This document shows, piece after piece, positions 9,547-18,669 of a stretch of DNA of 64,000 nucleotides. Source of the stretch: an uncultured Campylobacter sp. (lineage in GTDB: Bacteria; Campylobacterota; Campylobacteria; Campylobacterales; Campylobacteraceae); the NCBI GenBank assembly GCA_934728065.1, contig CAKVDW010000007.1, positions 1-64,000 on the forward strand. The letters run 5' to 3'. Under the pieces are notes generated by a model. It was not told the DNA's origin. It saw only the letters and a list, made by a program, of their open reading frames with translations, and searched no databases. The stretch's first letter is position 1. Every line of letters begins with the position of its first letter. The position numbers and the translations under genes are program-made.

Positions 9547-11148
9547 TTATTGCATTTTTTGTTTAGCTTCTATGCCCATTATGCTTAAAGCTGTTTTTAT
9601 GCTTAAAGCCACTACGGCAAAGAGTTTGAGCAAGCTGTCTTCATTGCTACTGCCAACGACTTTGTTTTCGGCGTAAAATTTATGAAAAGCAGCGGCAAGG
9701 CTTTTAAGATAATCAGCGATTTTTTGCAAAGCCCGCTCCTCAAAGGCACTTTGCAAAATGGCGTGCAAATTTAAAGCCTCAAAGAGCAAATTTGCCCCAT
9801 CTTCGTTTAGGCTTTCAAAGCTAGCATTTAGCACGCTTTCAAAGCTCTTATTTGCCCTTGCAAAGACTTGATAAATGCGCGCGTGAGCGTAATTTACATA
9901 AAATACGGGGTTTGAGCTGTCTTGTTTTTTGAGCGTTTCTATGTCAAATTCAAGGTGAGTGTCGCATTTTTTGCTTAAAAATATGAAACGCAGGGCATCA
10001 GCTCCTATTTCATCTAAAATTTCGTCCATTAAGATGAAGTTGCCAGCGCGTTTGCTCATCTTGTAAAGCTTGCCATTTTGCAGCAGGCTCACCATTTGCG
10101 CTAGGATAATTTCAAGCCTTGCGCCATCAAAGCCCAAAAACTCCATAGCCGCCTTAACTCTTGCAATGTAGCCGTGATGGTCTGCGCCCCAAATGTTGAT
10201 ACATTTATCATAAGCGCGGCTTAATTTATCGGCGTGATACACGATATCAGCGGCAAGATATGAGCGTTCGTTCTTTTCATTTACTATGACGCGGTCCTTT
10301 TCATCGCCCTTTTGAGAGCTAGCCAGCCAGAGTTTGCCCTCCTTTTCATACACCGCGCCTTTTGCTTTAAGAGCGTTTATGGTTTCATCGAATTTTTCAT
10401 AATAACTCGTCTCGCTCACAAAGGCGTCAATTTGCACCCTTGCTTTGGCTAAATTTTGCTTGATTAAATCAAGCATTTTGTCCTTTGCCCAAAGTGCTAT
10501 TTTGTGGATATTTTCTTCATTAAAAAAGCTCTCACCTTCCTTTTTGCCAAGCTCATCATAAGCAAGATGAGCTAAATCCACTATATAAGCACCTTTGTAA
10601 AGCTCATCGGGTGGGGTTATGCTTTGATTTAAACAATGCTTTTTTACCGCTAAAAGCACGGATACCCCTAGTAGCCGTATTTGCTTGCCCGCATCGTTTA
10701 TGTAATACTCCGTGTCAAAGGCGTAGCCCAAGTGTCTTGCAAGGCGTGTGAGCGTGTCGCCAAAAATCGCTCCCCTTGCGTGTCCTATGTGAAGCGGTCC
10801 TGTGGGGTTTGCGCTCACAAATTCAAGCAAAAAACGCTCTTTTTTAGGCTCGCCGCGTGCAAATTCAAGCGGATTTTGCAAGGCTTTTGTGGCAAAGTCG
10901 TTCAAAAAAGCCTTTGAAAGCTTGAAATTTACATAGCCATTAACGCTTTGCACGCTTTCAAAGTGCGGATTGTCCTTGAATTTCTCCGCGATTTGCGTGG
11001 CAAGTTGCGCTGGGGCGCATTTTTGCTCTTTGGCAAGCGTAAAGGCTAGCGGGCTAGCAAAGTGGGCTAGCCTTTTGTCCTTTGGGCTTTCAAGCACGAA
11101 AGCACGCCCCAAAACCTTGTGAATTTCGCTGTAAATATGCTGTTTCAA
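9547..11148 (-). CDS. argS: Arginyl-tRNA synthetase
   Basis: 533 residues. A class I aminoacyl-tRNA synthetase charging tRNA(Arg) in the cytoplasm. The HIGH signature is in PTGPLHIGHARG (HIGH 120-123) and KMSK is in YKMSKRAGNF. The N-terminal Arg-specific tRNA-recognition domain precedes the catalytic core, and the DALR anticodon-binding domain (ADALRFIFLSKK onward) is complete. It follows tatA by 6 bases in the block gmk-tatA-argS, an order also known from C. jejuni. Confidence 0.97.
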   Translation of the reverse strand: MKQHIYSEIHKVLGRAFVLESPKDKRLAHFASPLAFTLAKEQKCAPAQLATQIAEKFKDNPHFESVQSVNGYVNFKLSKAFLNDFATKALQNPLEFARGEPKKERFLLEFVSANPTGPLHIGHARGAIFGDTLTRLARHLGYAFDTEYYINDAGKQIRLLGVSVLLAVKKHCLNQSITPPDELYKGAYIVDLAHLAYDELGKKEGESFFNEENIHKIALWAKDKMLDLIKQNLAKARVQIDAFVSETSYYEKFDETINALKAKGAVYEKEGKLWLASSQKGDEKDRVIVNEKNERSYLAADIVYHADKLSRAYDKCINIWGADHHGYIARVKAAMEFLGFDGARLEIILAQMVSLLQNGKLYKMSKRAGNFILMDEILDEIGADALRFIFLSKKCDTHLEFDIETLKKQDSSNPVFYVNYAHARIYQVFARANKSFESVLNASFESLNEDGANLLFEALNLHAILQSAFEERALQKIADYLKSLAAAFHKFYAENKVVGSSNEDSLLKLFAVVALSIKTALSIMGIEAKQKMQ

Positions 11149-11154
11149 GGTTTT

Positions 11155-11397
11155 TTAGGCTTTCTTTTCTTCAGTTTTTACTTCGCCTTCAGCCTTGTAG
11201 GCTTTGTTTTCAGGTTTTTCCTCAAGCTTGCTAGTCTCTTTGATGTCGCTTTCATCGGAACTCATCTCGCTTTTAAAGGTCTTAATGCCTCTGCCCAAGC
11301 CCTTTGCAAGCTCGGGGATTTTTTTAGCCCCAAAAAGCAAAACGATGATTAAAAGTATAATCAGCCATTGTCCCGGTCCTATTGAACTAAAACCCAT
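11155..11397 (-). CDS. tatA: Sec-independent protein translocase TatA
   Basis: 80 residues: one N-terminal membrane helix (about 8-23, [18 protein letters not shown]) with the conserved FGxKKxPELAxGLGxGIK hinge and amphipathic helix, then a charged tail rich in Lys and Glu. TatA oligomers form the conduit for folded, twin-arginine-tagged proteins; the Rieske protein PetA encoded at 23.0 kb carries such a tag. The gene starts 1 base after the gmk stop, with its GGAG ribosome site inside the end of gmk. tatB and tatC are not in the window. Confidence 0.95.
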   Translation of the reverse strand: MGFSSIGPGQWLIILLIIVLLFGAKKIPELAKGLGRGIKTFKSEMSSDESDIKETSKLEEKPENKAYKAEGEVKTEEKKA

Positions 11398-11398
11398 A

Positions 11399-12010
11399 TT
11401 ATTCTCCTTTTGTCCAAATTCTTAAAATCTCATCGACATTATAGCGAGAAATTTTTAATTTTTGTGCTATGAAAATGCTTTTTAATTGCTCATAAGCCTT
11501 TTCTAAATCATCATTGATGATGAGATAGTCATATTCTTTAACCTTTTTCATCTCCTCTTTGGCATTAAAAAGTCTTTTTCGTATGTCATTGCTATCAGCT
11601 CTTTGATAAAGGCGTCTTTCAAGCTCTTTGGCGTTTTTGCTGGTGATAAAAATGCTCACCAAAGCTCCTTTTAGTTTGGGGCGAACTGATTGAAAACCTT
11701 GCACATCTATATCAAAAATGACTATTTTTCCTATATTTAAAGCTTGTTCTGTTTCTTTTAATCTCGTGCCATAATGATGACTATGCACAAGGGCGCATTC
11801 TAAAAATTCGCCTTTTTTTACGCCGTTTTCAAATTCCTCTTCAGTGATAAAGTGATAATTTACCCCATCTTTTTCGCCCACTCGTGGGGCGCGTGTGGTG
11901 CAAGATACTGAAAAATAAAGCTCGTTTTTAAACTCATCTGTAAGTTTTTTTAAAAGGGTTGATTTGCCCGCTCCACTTGGTCCTGAAATGAGTAGTGCAA
12001 AGCCTTTCAC
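11399..12010 (-). CDS. gmk: Guanylate kinase
   Basis: 203 residues. Converts GMP to GDP with ATP. The P-loop GPSGAGKST lies at residues 10-18, followed by the GMP-binding block [19 protein letters not shown] and the DIDVQG motif. Length is normal for the family. The ATG overlaps the stop of the upstream acidic-protein gene by four bases (ATGA) and the 3' end abuts tatA, so these genes are co-transcribed. Confidence 0.97.
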   Translation of the reverse strand: MKGFALLISGPSGAGKSTLLKKLTDEFKNELYFSVSCTTRAPRVGEKDGVNYHFITEEEFENGVKKGEFLECALVHSHHYGTRLKETEQALNIGKIVIFDIDVQGFQSVRPKLKGALVSIFITSKNAKELERRLYQRADSNDIRKRLFNAKEEMKKVKEYDYLIINDDLEKAYEQLKSIFIAQKLKISRYNVDEILRIWTKGE

Positions 12011-13761
12011 GCCTTATCCTCGTCAAATTTTATATTTATGTCAATGTGCATATTCATACCCTTTAAGGCGGCTTTTAGGGCATCGTCTTTGATACTTGAA
12101 GTGATAGCTCCAGCTATGCCCTTGCTTAACTCCTCTATAATTTCCTCGTCCTCAACAGCTTGCGTGGCTTGAGAAACTTGCTCTTTTACAGGCTCTTGCT
12201 CTGGGATTTGCTTTTGAGTTTCGGCAACAGTAGGCTCTTCGCCAAGTGCGACCTGAATTTCTCTTTCACTTAAATCTTTAATTTCTTCCTCAAAGCTCAT
12301 TTCCTCGCCACTTATCCTTTGCATTATGGGAGCTTTATCCATTTCATTCAAGGCAGCAAGTTCGTTTTTGATTTTATCGTGTGCGCTGATATTTTCATCT
12401 TTTATATCCTCAAAAACAATAGGCTCAACCTTTTCCTCGCTACTTTTTTGCTTTTCATCTCCTATAAATTTCGCATCATCTGGCAAATCATCAAAGTTCA
12501 TCTGCTCTTTTTCCTCAACGCTAAAGGCTTGATTTGTAGGCACTTCTTCGATTTTCATCTGCTCTTTTTGCTCACTTGGCTCTTCATCGATAAGTTCTTT
12601 TATCTCATCTTTAAATTCCTCTTGGCTTTCTTCTTGGGTTTCAGGCTCGACAAGTTCATCTTTTAAAGCCTGTAAAGCAGCTTCACTTTCGTCATCTTTT
12701 GGCTCTTCAAGCTCTATTGTAGCTTGTTCTTTTTGCTCATTTGGCTCTTCGTCAATAAGTTCTTTTATCTCATCTTCAATTTCTTGTGTTGGCTTTGATT
12801 CTTGAGAAACTTCCTCGCTCATTTGGTTTTCAAGTTCTTGGGAAAGTTCTTGTTCTGCTTGTTCGTCTAATTTGCTTTCAGGCTCTTTTATTTCTTGTTC
12901 TGCTTTGTTTGTTTCAAGCTCTTCTAAATTTAAATCCTCCTCTTTGAGCTCTTCTAATGCTTTTTCATCTTGTGGGGTTTCTTGGTTGTTTGATTTGGTT
13001 TGTAAAGCTTCTTCATTTTGAGTTGTTTGCACTTCTTGTGTAGCGGTTTGAGCTGTGTTTTCCTCAACTTGTGGCTCTTCATCAGGCAAATCTAAAGAAT
13101 CCAAACTCAACTCATCAGCAACATTTTCTTGCTTTGATAAATCATTTTCATCAGTAGCTTTAACAACATCTTGTAAAAATTCTTTATTTGGCTCTTGGAC
13201 TTCTAGTTTTTCCTCTGCCTTTGGCTCATTAGCTATCTCGTCCATTTTAAAGGCTTTGTCTAAATCAGACTCCTCAAAGCCTTCTTTTTCGCCTTTTGGT
13301 TGTTCTTGCACCTTTGGTTTTTCCTCTTGGGCTTTGGGCTCATCGGCTGGTTCTTGTGTCTGGCTTTCAAGCTTTAAAGAATCTGCGCTAAAATCAGCCG
13401 TATCCTCAGGCGCTATTTCAGTCAAACTTTCTTGTTCGCCTGTTTCCTCTTGTGAAACAGGCGGTTGCTCATCTTTGATGAGGGTGATTAGGTCAGTAGG
13501 CAAGAAAGGTTTGTGTAAAATTTGTATATCATCTTGTATATTGCTGTCTTTAGAACTTAAGCAAATAAGCTTTTTGCACCTATTTTCTAAATTTTTTAAA
13601 TCAGCCTTGATTTCATTGTCTATGATGATGATTTCATAATACTCAGTCATCTTTTTGTTGTAGCTGTGCTCTTCCTCAAACTCATAATCAAGCTTTTCAG
13701 CACTAAGCCGAACGAGCTTTGAGATAACGGGGTTTTTATTCAAAAGTAAAATTTTCATCAT
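12007..13761 (-). CDS. Highly acidic, repetitive protein with degenerate receiver-like N-terminus
   Basis: 584 residues, rich in Glu, Gln and Lys. The first 100 or so residues follow the pattern of a response-regulator receiver (ILLLNKNP, YEIIIID, LICLSSKD, LHKPFLPTDLITLI) but lack the acidic pocket pair; only an IIIID strand end (D48) and KPF (84-86) remain. The middle (105-520) is low-complexity acidic, with near-duplicated segments DEIKELIDEEPNEQKEQ and DEIKELIDEEPSEQKEQ. The end has a short ordered segment (EEIIEELSKGIAGAITSSIK). The same position between fliR and gmk is occupied by an acidic protein in C. jejuni (Cj1178c). Function is unknown; the flagellar neighbour is suggestive only. 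Confidence 0.85.
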   Translation of the reverse strand: MMKILLLNKNPVISKLVRLSAEKLDYEFEEEHSYNKKMTEYYEIIIIDNEIKADLKNLENRCKKLICLSSKDSNIQDDIQILHKPFLPTDLITLIKDEQPPVSQEETGEQESLTEIAPEDTADFSADSLKLESQTQEPADEPKAQEEKPKVQEQPKGEKEGFEESDLDKAFKMDEIANEPKAEEKLEVQEPNKEFLQDVVKATDENDLSKQENVADELSLDSLDLPDEEPQVEENTAQTATQEVQTTQNEEALQTKSNNQETPQDEKALEELKEEDLNLEELETNKAEQEIKEPESKLDEQAEQELSQELENQMSEEVSQESKPTQEIEDEIKELIDEEPNEQKEQATIELEEPKDDESEAALQALKDELVEPETQEESQEEFKDEIKELIDEEPSEQKEQMKIEEVPTNQAFSVEEKEQMNFDDLPDDAKFIGDEKQKSSEEKVEPIVFEDIKDENISAHDKIKNELAALNEMDKAPIMQRISGEEMSFEEEIKDLSEREIQVALGEEPTVAETQKQIPEQEPVKEQVSQATQAVEDEEIIEELSKGIAGAITSSIKDDALKAALKGMNMHIDINIKFDEDKA

Positions 13762-13814
13762 CTTTCCTTAAAAACAAATATTGTTATTTTAAGCTATTTT
13801 TAATTATAAAATGC

Positions 13815-14582
13815 TTAGATAAAAAATAAAGTTTGCATATTTGAAAAAACTTTTAACATAAGTTCTTTAAAATACTCCATCATTATCACTAAAGTAACAA
13901 TCAAAACAACAAAGGCTAAGGCTATTTTCATAGGATAACCCACGACCAAAAGGTTAAATTGTGGCATAGTCTTCATCAAAAGTCCAAAAATCAAATCCGC
14001 GAGCAAATTTATGGCTAAAATGGGAAAAGCCATAGTAAAACCGATGATAAAGACATTGAACATAGCCGTGTTAAGATAGTTTAGCAAATTTTCTTGCAAA
14101 TAAAACTCGCCCAAAGTGATATAGCTCAAAGAATTGCTTAAAAAAAGTAAGCTCAAATGGTGTCCGTCAAAGGCTAAAAAAACAAGCAAAGCAAGCAGAC
14201 CTAAAATTTGAGAAGTAATCGGCACACTCCCGCCCGTGCTAGGGTCCATAACGCTAGCCATAGTAAAACCCATAGTAAAAGCCATTTGTTCCCCAGCAAA
14301 CTGCACTATGGCAAAAACAAGCATTAAAAGAAGTCCAGCTATCATTCCAAAAATAGCCTCGCTTATGAGTTGCAAAACAAAGAAAGTGTTGTATTGTGGT
14401 GTTTCAAGCTTGGCTAAAGGAAAAAGAAACATTGTTAAAAATAAGGCTAGGGTTGCTTTGATGACATTTGGGATATTTATATGAGAAAAAAAGGGAAAGA
14501 AAACAAAAATTCCAGCCACCCTTGCAAAAAGCAACATAAACTTAGCAACATTGCCATCGCCTAGATAATTAACAAATTCCAA
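13815..14582 (-). CDS. fliR: Flagellar biosynthesis protein FliR
   Basis: Inner-membrane component of the flagellar type III export gate, with about six hydrophobic segments. The TTG at 14582 gives 255 residues (LEFVNYLGDGNVAKFMLLFAR), the normal length, and has GGGGG four bases upstream; an ATG at 14705 would add 41 lysine-rich residues unlike any FliR. The conserved PSTGGSVPITSQ loop and a C-terminal hydrophobic helix are present. It stands alone from other flagellar export genes, as in C. jejuni. Confidence 0.93.
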   Translation of the reverse strand: MEFVNYLGDGNVAKFMLLFARVAGIFVFFPFFSHINIPNVIKATLALFLTMFLFPLAKLETPQYNTFFVLQLISEAIFGMIAGLLLMLVFAIVQFAGEQMAFTMGFTMASVMDPSTGGSVPITSQILGLLALLVFLAFDGHHLSLLFLSNSLSYITLGEFYLQENLLNYLNTAMFNVFIIGFTMAFPILAINLLADLIFGLLMKTMPQFNLLVVGYPMKIALAFVVLIVTLVIMMEYFKELMLKVFSNMQTLFFI

Positions 14583-14766
14583 CTTGCCCCCTTTCTTTAG
14601 CATTTGTGCTGATTTAACCTTTAAATTCTTAATTTTAGCGTAAATTTTAAGATAAATTTGTGAATTTTTTATAAATTTAAGGCTCAAAAAATTTAAAATT
14701 CGCACAAAATTTAAGGATTAACAAAAGTTTGTGATAAAAATGCTTAATAAATATTGTAAGCTAAAT

Positions 14767-15408
14767 TTAGCTCAAATTCAGCCCATTTTGCGTGATTTTA
14801 TATACTCTATCGCACATGCGTGCAAGCGTGTTGTCGTGCGTTACAAAAAGTAGCGCGGCATCATTTTGCTTTGCATAATCTCGCAAAATAGTAATGACAT
14901 TTTTGGCGTTGTCAAAGTCCAAATTTCCTGTGGCTTCATCGGCAAAAATAACCTTTGGTTTTTTGCAAAGCACGCGCGCGATGCTCACTCTTTGTTGCTG
15001 TCCCCCACTTAACTTGCCTATCTTTTGTCCCAAAAGCTCATAAATTCCAAGCTTTTGGAGCAAATTTTCATCGATTTTTTGCCCTGATAAAACAGTGGCA
15101 AGTTCTATATTTTCAAGTGCTGAAAAGCCCTTAAATAAATAGTGCATTTGAAAGATAATGCCAAAAAAATACCGCCTTATACGCAAACGCTCATTCTCGC
15201 TTAACTCATACAAATCATAATGTTGAAAAAAAATTTTGCCAACTTTTGGTTTTAAGAGGCTTGAGAATATATGTAAAAGCGTGGATTTACCGCAACCACT
15301 ACTGCCTTGAATGGCAACGCACTCCCTTTCATTTAAAGTAAAATTTAAATTTTCAAAGAGCGGATAATCAAAACTGTGGCTTAAATTCTCCGCTCTTAAA
15401 ATCGCCAT
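14767..15408 (-). CDS. ABC transporter ATP-binding protein, LolD/MacB type
   Basis: 213 residues with Walker A GSSGCGKST (about 35-43), signature LSGGQQQRVSIARVL, Walker B VIFADEATGNLD and the switch His in FVTHD. The EATGNLD form and small size place it with the LolD/FtsE/MacB group that works with long-loop membrane proteins. No permease gene adjoins; it lies between tsf and fliR, so its partner must be elsewhere. Transport substrate cannot be read from sequence. Confidence 0.85.
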   Translation of the reverse strand: MAILRAENLSHSFDYPLFENLNFTLNERECVAIQGSSGCGKSTLLHIFSSLLKPKVGKIFFQHYDLYELSENERLRIRRYFFGIIFQMHYLFKGFSALENIELATVLSGQKIDENLLQKLGIYELLGQKIGKLSGGQQQRVSIARVLCKKPKVIFADEATGNLDFDNAKNVITILRDYAKQNDAALLFVTHDNTLARMCDRVYKITQNGLNLS

Positions 15409-15409
15409 T

Positions 15410-16486
15410 TTAGCTCATTTGCGCAGCAACTTCAGCAGCAAAATCTTCGTTTTTCTTTTCAAGTCCTTCGCCAACTTCAAAGCGAACAAACTCGACTATT
15501 TCAAAGCTACCGCCAAAGTCTTTTTGCTTTTCAGTAATGACTTGTTCTATGGTTTTTTTATCATCCATTACAAAAAACTGCCCCAAAAGCGTAAGTTTGC
15601 TGTCAAGCTGTGAATTTTCAGTGATGAAAGAGTTGATTTTGCCCGGAATTATCTTGTCCCAAATTTGTTCTGGCTTGTTTTGCGCTTTAAGTTCAGCCTT
15701 AATTTCATCTTCAGCAGCCTTTAAAACAGCATCTGTAAGCTGTTTGCGGCTAGCAAATTTTGGAATTTTATGTTCTGGCTTGTTTGGGTCTTTGAGGCGT
15801 CTGCGTTCTTCATTATCCTTTTCAAGCTCGGCGACAAGGGCTTTGTATTCATTTTTAATAAACTCATCATCTAAATCTTTATAAGACAAAAAGCTAGGCT
15901 TCATCGCCGCTATGTGCATACAAAGCTGTTTTAAGAAATTTAAGCTTTTTTGGGCGATTTGCTCATTTTGAGCAGTAGCCGCGATGATAACGCCCACACG
16001 CCCATTTGTGTGGATATAGCCATTAACTATGCCATTATCTCCAGCTTTTAAGGTGGCAAATCTTCGCACAACTAAGTTTTCACCGATGGTAGCAATTTGA
16101 GAGTTAAGGTATTCCTCGAAATTTACCCCATTAATAACACTTGAGCGAAGTTCCTCTACTGTTGTAAATTTCTTGCTTTGAATGTGAGCTGTGGTATCCT
16201 CAGCAAGAGCGATAAACTGTTCGTTTTTAGCAACAAAGTCCGTTTCTGAATTTATCTCGCTTAAGGTAGCTATTTTGTTGTTTTCATCAAGCTTAACACT
16301 TACTAAACCTTCAGCTGCCAAGCGGTCAGCCTTTTTAGCTGCCTTTCCAAGCCCTTTTTCACGCAAATACTGCACAGCTTTTTCAAAGTCGCCAGCACAC
16401 TCAGTGAGGGCATTTTTACAGTCAAGCATTCCAGCGCCTGTATTTTCACGCAGCTCTTTTACCATTTGTGCGGTGATTTCAGCCAT
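15410..16486 (-). CDS. tsf: Translation elongation factor Ts
   Basis: The ATG at 16486 ([14 protein letters not shown]) gives 358 residues; an in-frame ATG six codons upstream adds MKRKKT inside rpsB and is unlikely. EF-Ts exchanges GDP on EF-Tu. The N-terminal domain has the TGAGMLDCK motif and the TDFVAKNE block of the core follows. GAGGAAAAAGAC inside the end of rpsB acts as ribosome site, and the ATG overlaps the rpsB stop by 8 bases, so expression is coupled to S2. Confidence 0.97.
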   Translation of the reverse strand: MAEITAQMVKELRENTGAGMLDCKNALTECAGDFEKAVQYLREKGLGKAAKKADRLAAEGLVSVKLDENNKIATLSEINSETDFVAKNEQFIALAEDTTAHIQSKKFTTVEELRSSVINGVNFEEYLNSQIATIGENLVVRRFATLKAGDNGIVNGYIHTNGRVGVIIAATAQNEQIAQKSLNFLKQLCMHIAAMKPSFLSYKDLDDEFIKNEYKALVAELEKDNEERRRLKDPNKPEHKIPKFASRKQLTDAVLKAAEDEIKAELKAQNKPEQIWDKIIPGKINSFITENSQLDSKLTLLGQFFVMDDKKTIEQVITEKQKDFGGSFEIVEFVRFEVGEGLEKKNEDFAAEVAAQMS

Positions 16487-17300
16487 TGTCTTTTTCCTCT
16501 TCAAGATATTCGTTAAATTCTTCGCTCATCGCTTCTTCTAAAATGTCTTGTCTTTCTTCTTCGCTAACAACTATTTCTTCTTGTGTTTTAACGCCACCTT
16601 CTGACAAGTCCGCATCTTGCTCGCGCAAATTCTTACCCTCATTTATAGCCTCTGCCATTTCTTGGCAAAAAAGCTGCACGGAGCGAATGGCATCGTCATT
16701 TCCAGGAATTGGGTAAGTAACTAAATCAGGGTCGCAGTTCGTATCAAGCGGTGCAACAACAGGAATTTTAAGCTTATTTGCCTCGCCAACAGCTATCCTC
16801 TCTCTTACTGTATCAATGACAAAAATCATATCAGGCTGAGTTTTTAGGTAGCGCACGCCGCCTAAATAATCAAGCAATTTTTCCTTTTTGCGAGTAAGCA
16901 TTAGGGCTTCTTTTTTGGTTAAAAGCTTGATAGAGCCGTCTTCTTCCATTTTTTCGATGATTTCAAGCTTGCGCACGGATTGTTTAATCGTGCCAAAATT
17001 CGTCATCATACCGCCAAGCCAGCGGTGGCTCACATAAGGCATACCGCATTTTTCCGCATACTCTTTGATGGCAGCACTTGCTTGCTTTTTTGTGCCGACA
17101 AAGAGTATCGTTTTGCCCTCAGCAGCAGCATCTCGCACTATGTTGTAAGTGTAGCGAAAGTAGCGCAAAGTCTTTTGCAAGTCGATGACATAAATGCCTT
17201 TTCGTTCGCCAAAGATAAATTTTTTCATCTTTGGATTCCAGCGTCTGGTTTGATGCCCAAAATGCACGCCGCATTCGAGCAAATCTCTCATTGTTACCAT
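16479..17300 (-). CDS. rpsB: 30S ribosomal protein S2
   Basis: 273 residues beginning [25 protein letters not shown], the characteristic S2 N-terminus; [17 protein letters not shown] and VDTNCDPD blocks follow. It has a longer acidic tail (from about 230: [20 protein letters not shown]) than E. coli S2. AAGGAG lies just upstream of the ATG. First gene of the rpsB-tsf unit, driven by the promoter at 17446. Confidence 0.98.
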   Translation of the reverse strand: MVTMRDLLECGVHFGHQTRRWNPKMKKFIFGERKGIYVIDLQKTLRYFRYTYNIVRDAAAEGKTILFVGTKKQASAAIKEYAEKCGMPYVSHRWLGGMMTNFGTIKQSVRKLEIIEKMEEDGSIKLLTKKEALMLTRKKEKLLDYLGGVRYLKTQPDMIFVIDTVRERIAVGEANKLKIPVVAPLDTNCDPDLVTYPIPGNDDAIRSVQLFCQEMAEAINEGKNLREQDADLSEGGVKTQEEIVVSEEERQDILEEAMSEEFNEYLEEEKDNG

Positions 17301-17445
17301 TTTTTCTCCTTGTGGTTTAGCTTTTTCCTCCGCACTCGTTGTTTAAGCAAGCTAAAAGGACTAGTGCGTGTGAAATTCACTCAAAACACGCTAAATTCAC
17401 GCTTTACAGCGACAAATTTGACAAACTTTGAGTTTTAAAGATGAG

Positions 17446-17451
17446 ATTATA
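17446..17451 (-). promoter_or_regulatory. Strong -10 box of the rpsB-tsf operon
   Basis: On the minus strand TTTGCTATAATCTC is a perfect TATAAT with an extended TGC. Transcription would start near 17439, leaving a leader of about 139 bases before the rpsB ATG. The leader contains no long ORF. Autoregulation by S2 through this leader is possible, but no fold was established. Confidence 0.75.
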
Positions 17452-17594
17452 GCAAATTTAAACTTGATTTTAGATTAAATTTTCTTGTTTCTTTATTGTC
17501 GTCTGTTTTGTTTGCGCTTATTGGGCGAAAATTATTATTTTTGATGAATTTTTATGCTTAAAAAACACAAATTTTCGCTAAAAAAGATAAATCA

Positions 17595-17858
17595 TTATGA
17601 CAAATCATCTTTTAAATTTTTTGTATAATTGCAATGCGGATAAGCATTACAAGCAATGAATTTTCCGTATTTGCCATTTTTAACACGCAAAAAATCCCCG
17701 CAATCAGGGCAACTTAAATTCCACTTCACTTGCTCAATGTCAAAAACCGCATAATCACAATAATGCACTTGTGATAAATTCATCACCTTTAAATTTAAGC
17801 GATAAAAAACAGCGATAGTGTCATCGTCAACTCCAAAATTTTTATGACTTTGCCCCAA
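17595..17858 (-). pseudogene. Orphan fragment with topoisomerase-type C4 zinc ribbon
   Basis: An 87-codon frame opening at TTG, with an in-frame stop just upstream. Its second half is a clear C4 zinc ribbon of the topoisomerase/Mrr-associated type: CPDCGDFLRV, KNGKYGKFIAC, PHCNYTKN. Such ribbons usually sit at the end of a larger DNA-binding protein, so this looks like the tail of a lost gene. Reading from an internal ATG would give 62 residues, so a small free-standing zinc-ribbon protein is the alternative. It lies just downstream of the broken 17960-18115 ORF. Confidence 0.45.
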
Positions 17859-17959
17859 GCAAAATCATAAAAACCCCACTACCACAACTTGGATTTTATC
17901 TTTATGATTTGATTTGTTGGCTGGTGTGCACTTTGAGTGGGATTTTGTGGATTGTTGTG

Positions 17960-18115
17960 TTATAAATTTGTTGTTAGGTTTTGTGCTTGTAAATCGCGTG
18001 CACTGTTTGTGTTATCTAGATGATTGTCAAAAACACCAAGCCTACGCCAATTTTGCTTTGTTGCAGGGGAAATGAGTAAATCTAATTGAGTATGTGAAGT
18101 TTGAATAGAAATCAT
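17960..18115 (-). pseudogene. 51-codon truncated ORF coupled to the DUF4411 gene
   Basis: The ATG overlaps the DUF4411 stop as ATGA, a sign of a once complete third gene of the operon. The peptide contains ISPATKQNWRRLG near its start, a helix-turn-helix-like segment that I associate with the N-termini of some N6-adenine DNA methyltransferases; this memory-based match is weak. The frame stops after 51 codons, and all frames between it and 17858 are interrupted. Best read as the 5' remnant of a decayed gene. Confidence 0.4.
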
Positions 18116-18669
18116 AGCGAACTTATATTTTCCATTGTCGACTTGATAGCGAAATTTATATCTAATCTTGTTTGCAGCAATGTTGATATAGATGCGCACT
18201 TAATCCCTTGCATTTCACAAATAGCAGATATTTTCTTAAAAAGTTTGTTGTCGTTGTTTATTGGTGTTTCTTCTGTGATGATGGTGTAATGATTTTCCAT
18301 AGCGCAATGGATAAGGTTAAAATCTGCACCGTTAATAAAATCACGCTTTTGTGATTCGTATTCCTCATTTGTAAGTCTATTTATTTGAGATTGAGAAACT
18401 ATGAAATTATTGTCAATAAGTCTATGAACCTTATCTGTTACAATTTTATTAAAGTTGATAGATTGTATATTTTTAAGTTGTGGCAATTCGTTAAATATCA
18501 AGCCACTTGAAACTTGCTCACACTCATATTTGACTTGCTTGAGTATTAGAAATTCTTTGGATTCAAAACCTTTGTATATAAATTTTTTTAATTTATCGTC
18601 TGAATCAAAAGGCAGATAATACCTTACAAGCGCAATGAAAGAGCAGGTATCAAAGAGATATTTAGCCAT
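18112..18669 (-). CDS. DUF4411 family PIN-like protein
   Basis: 185 residues starting MAKYLFDTCSFIALVRYYLP, with an early Asp (D7) as in PIN-type nucleases, an acidic ADFNLIHCAMEN stretch and a late hydrophobic strand (HYTIITEETP). DUF4411 proteins are PIN-like and regularly occur next to ImmA/IrrE-type peptidases, as here, where the start overlaps the end of the peptidase gene by 8 bases. A toxin-type nuclease role is inferred from family and pairing. Confidence 0.75.
   Translation of the reverse strand: MAKYLFDTCSFIALVRYYLPFDSDDKLKKFIYKGFESKEFLILKQVKYECEQVSSGLIFNELPQLKNIQSINFNKIVTDKVHRLIDNNFIVSQSQINRLTNEEYESQKRDFINGADFNLIHCAMENHYTIITEETPINNDNKLFKKISAICEMQGIKCASISTLLQTRLDINFAIKSTMENISSL

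Noticed and set aside
13055..13639. A 194-codon Ser/Cys-rich frame on the plus strand opposite the acidic protein.
   Set aside because: It is the complement of Glu/Lys-rich codons; composition is an artefact of the antisense reading.
14583..14705. A 41-residue N-terminal extension of FliR.
   Set aside because: Lysine-rich, not family-like, and a TTG with a strong ribosome site yields the standard 255 residues.
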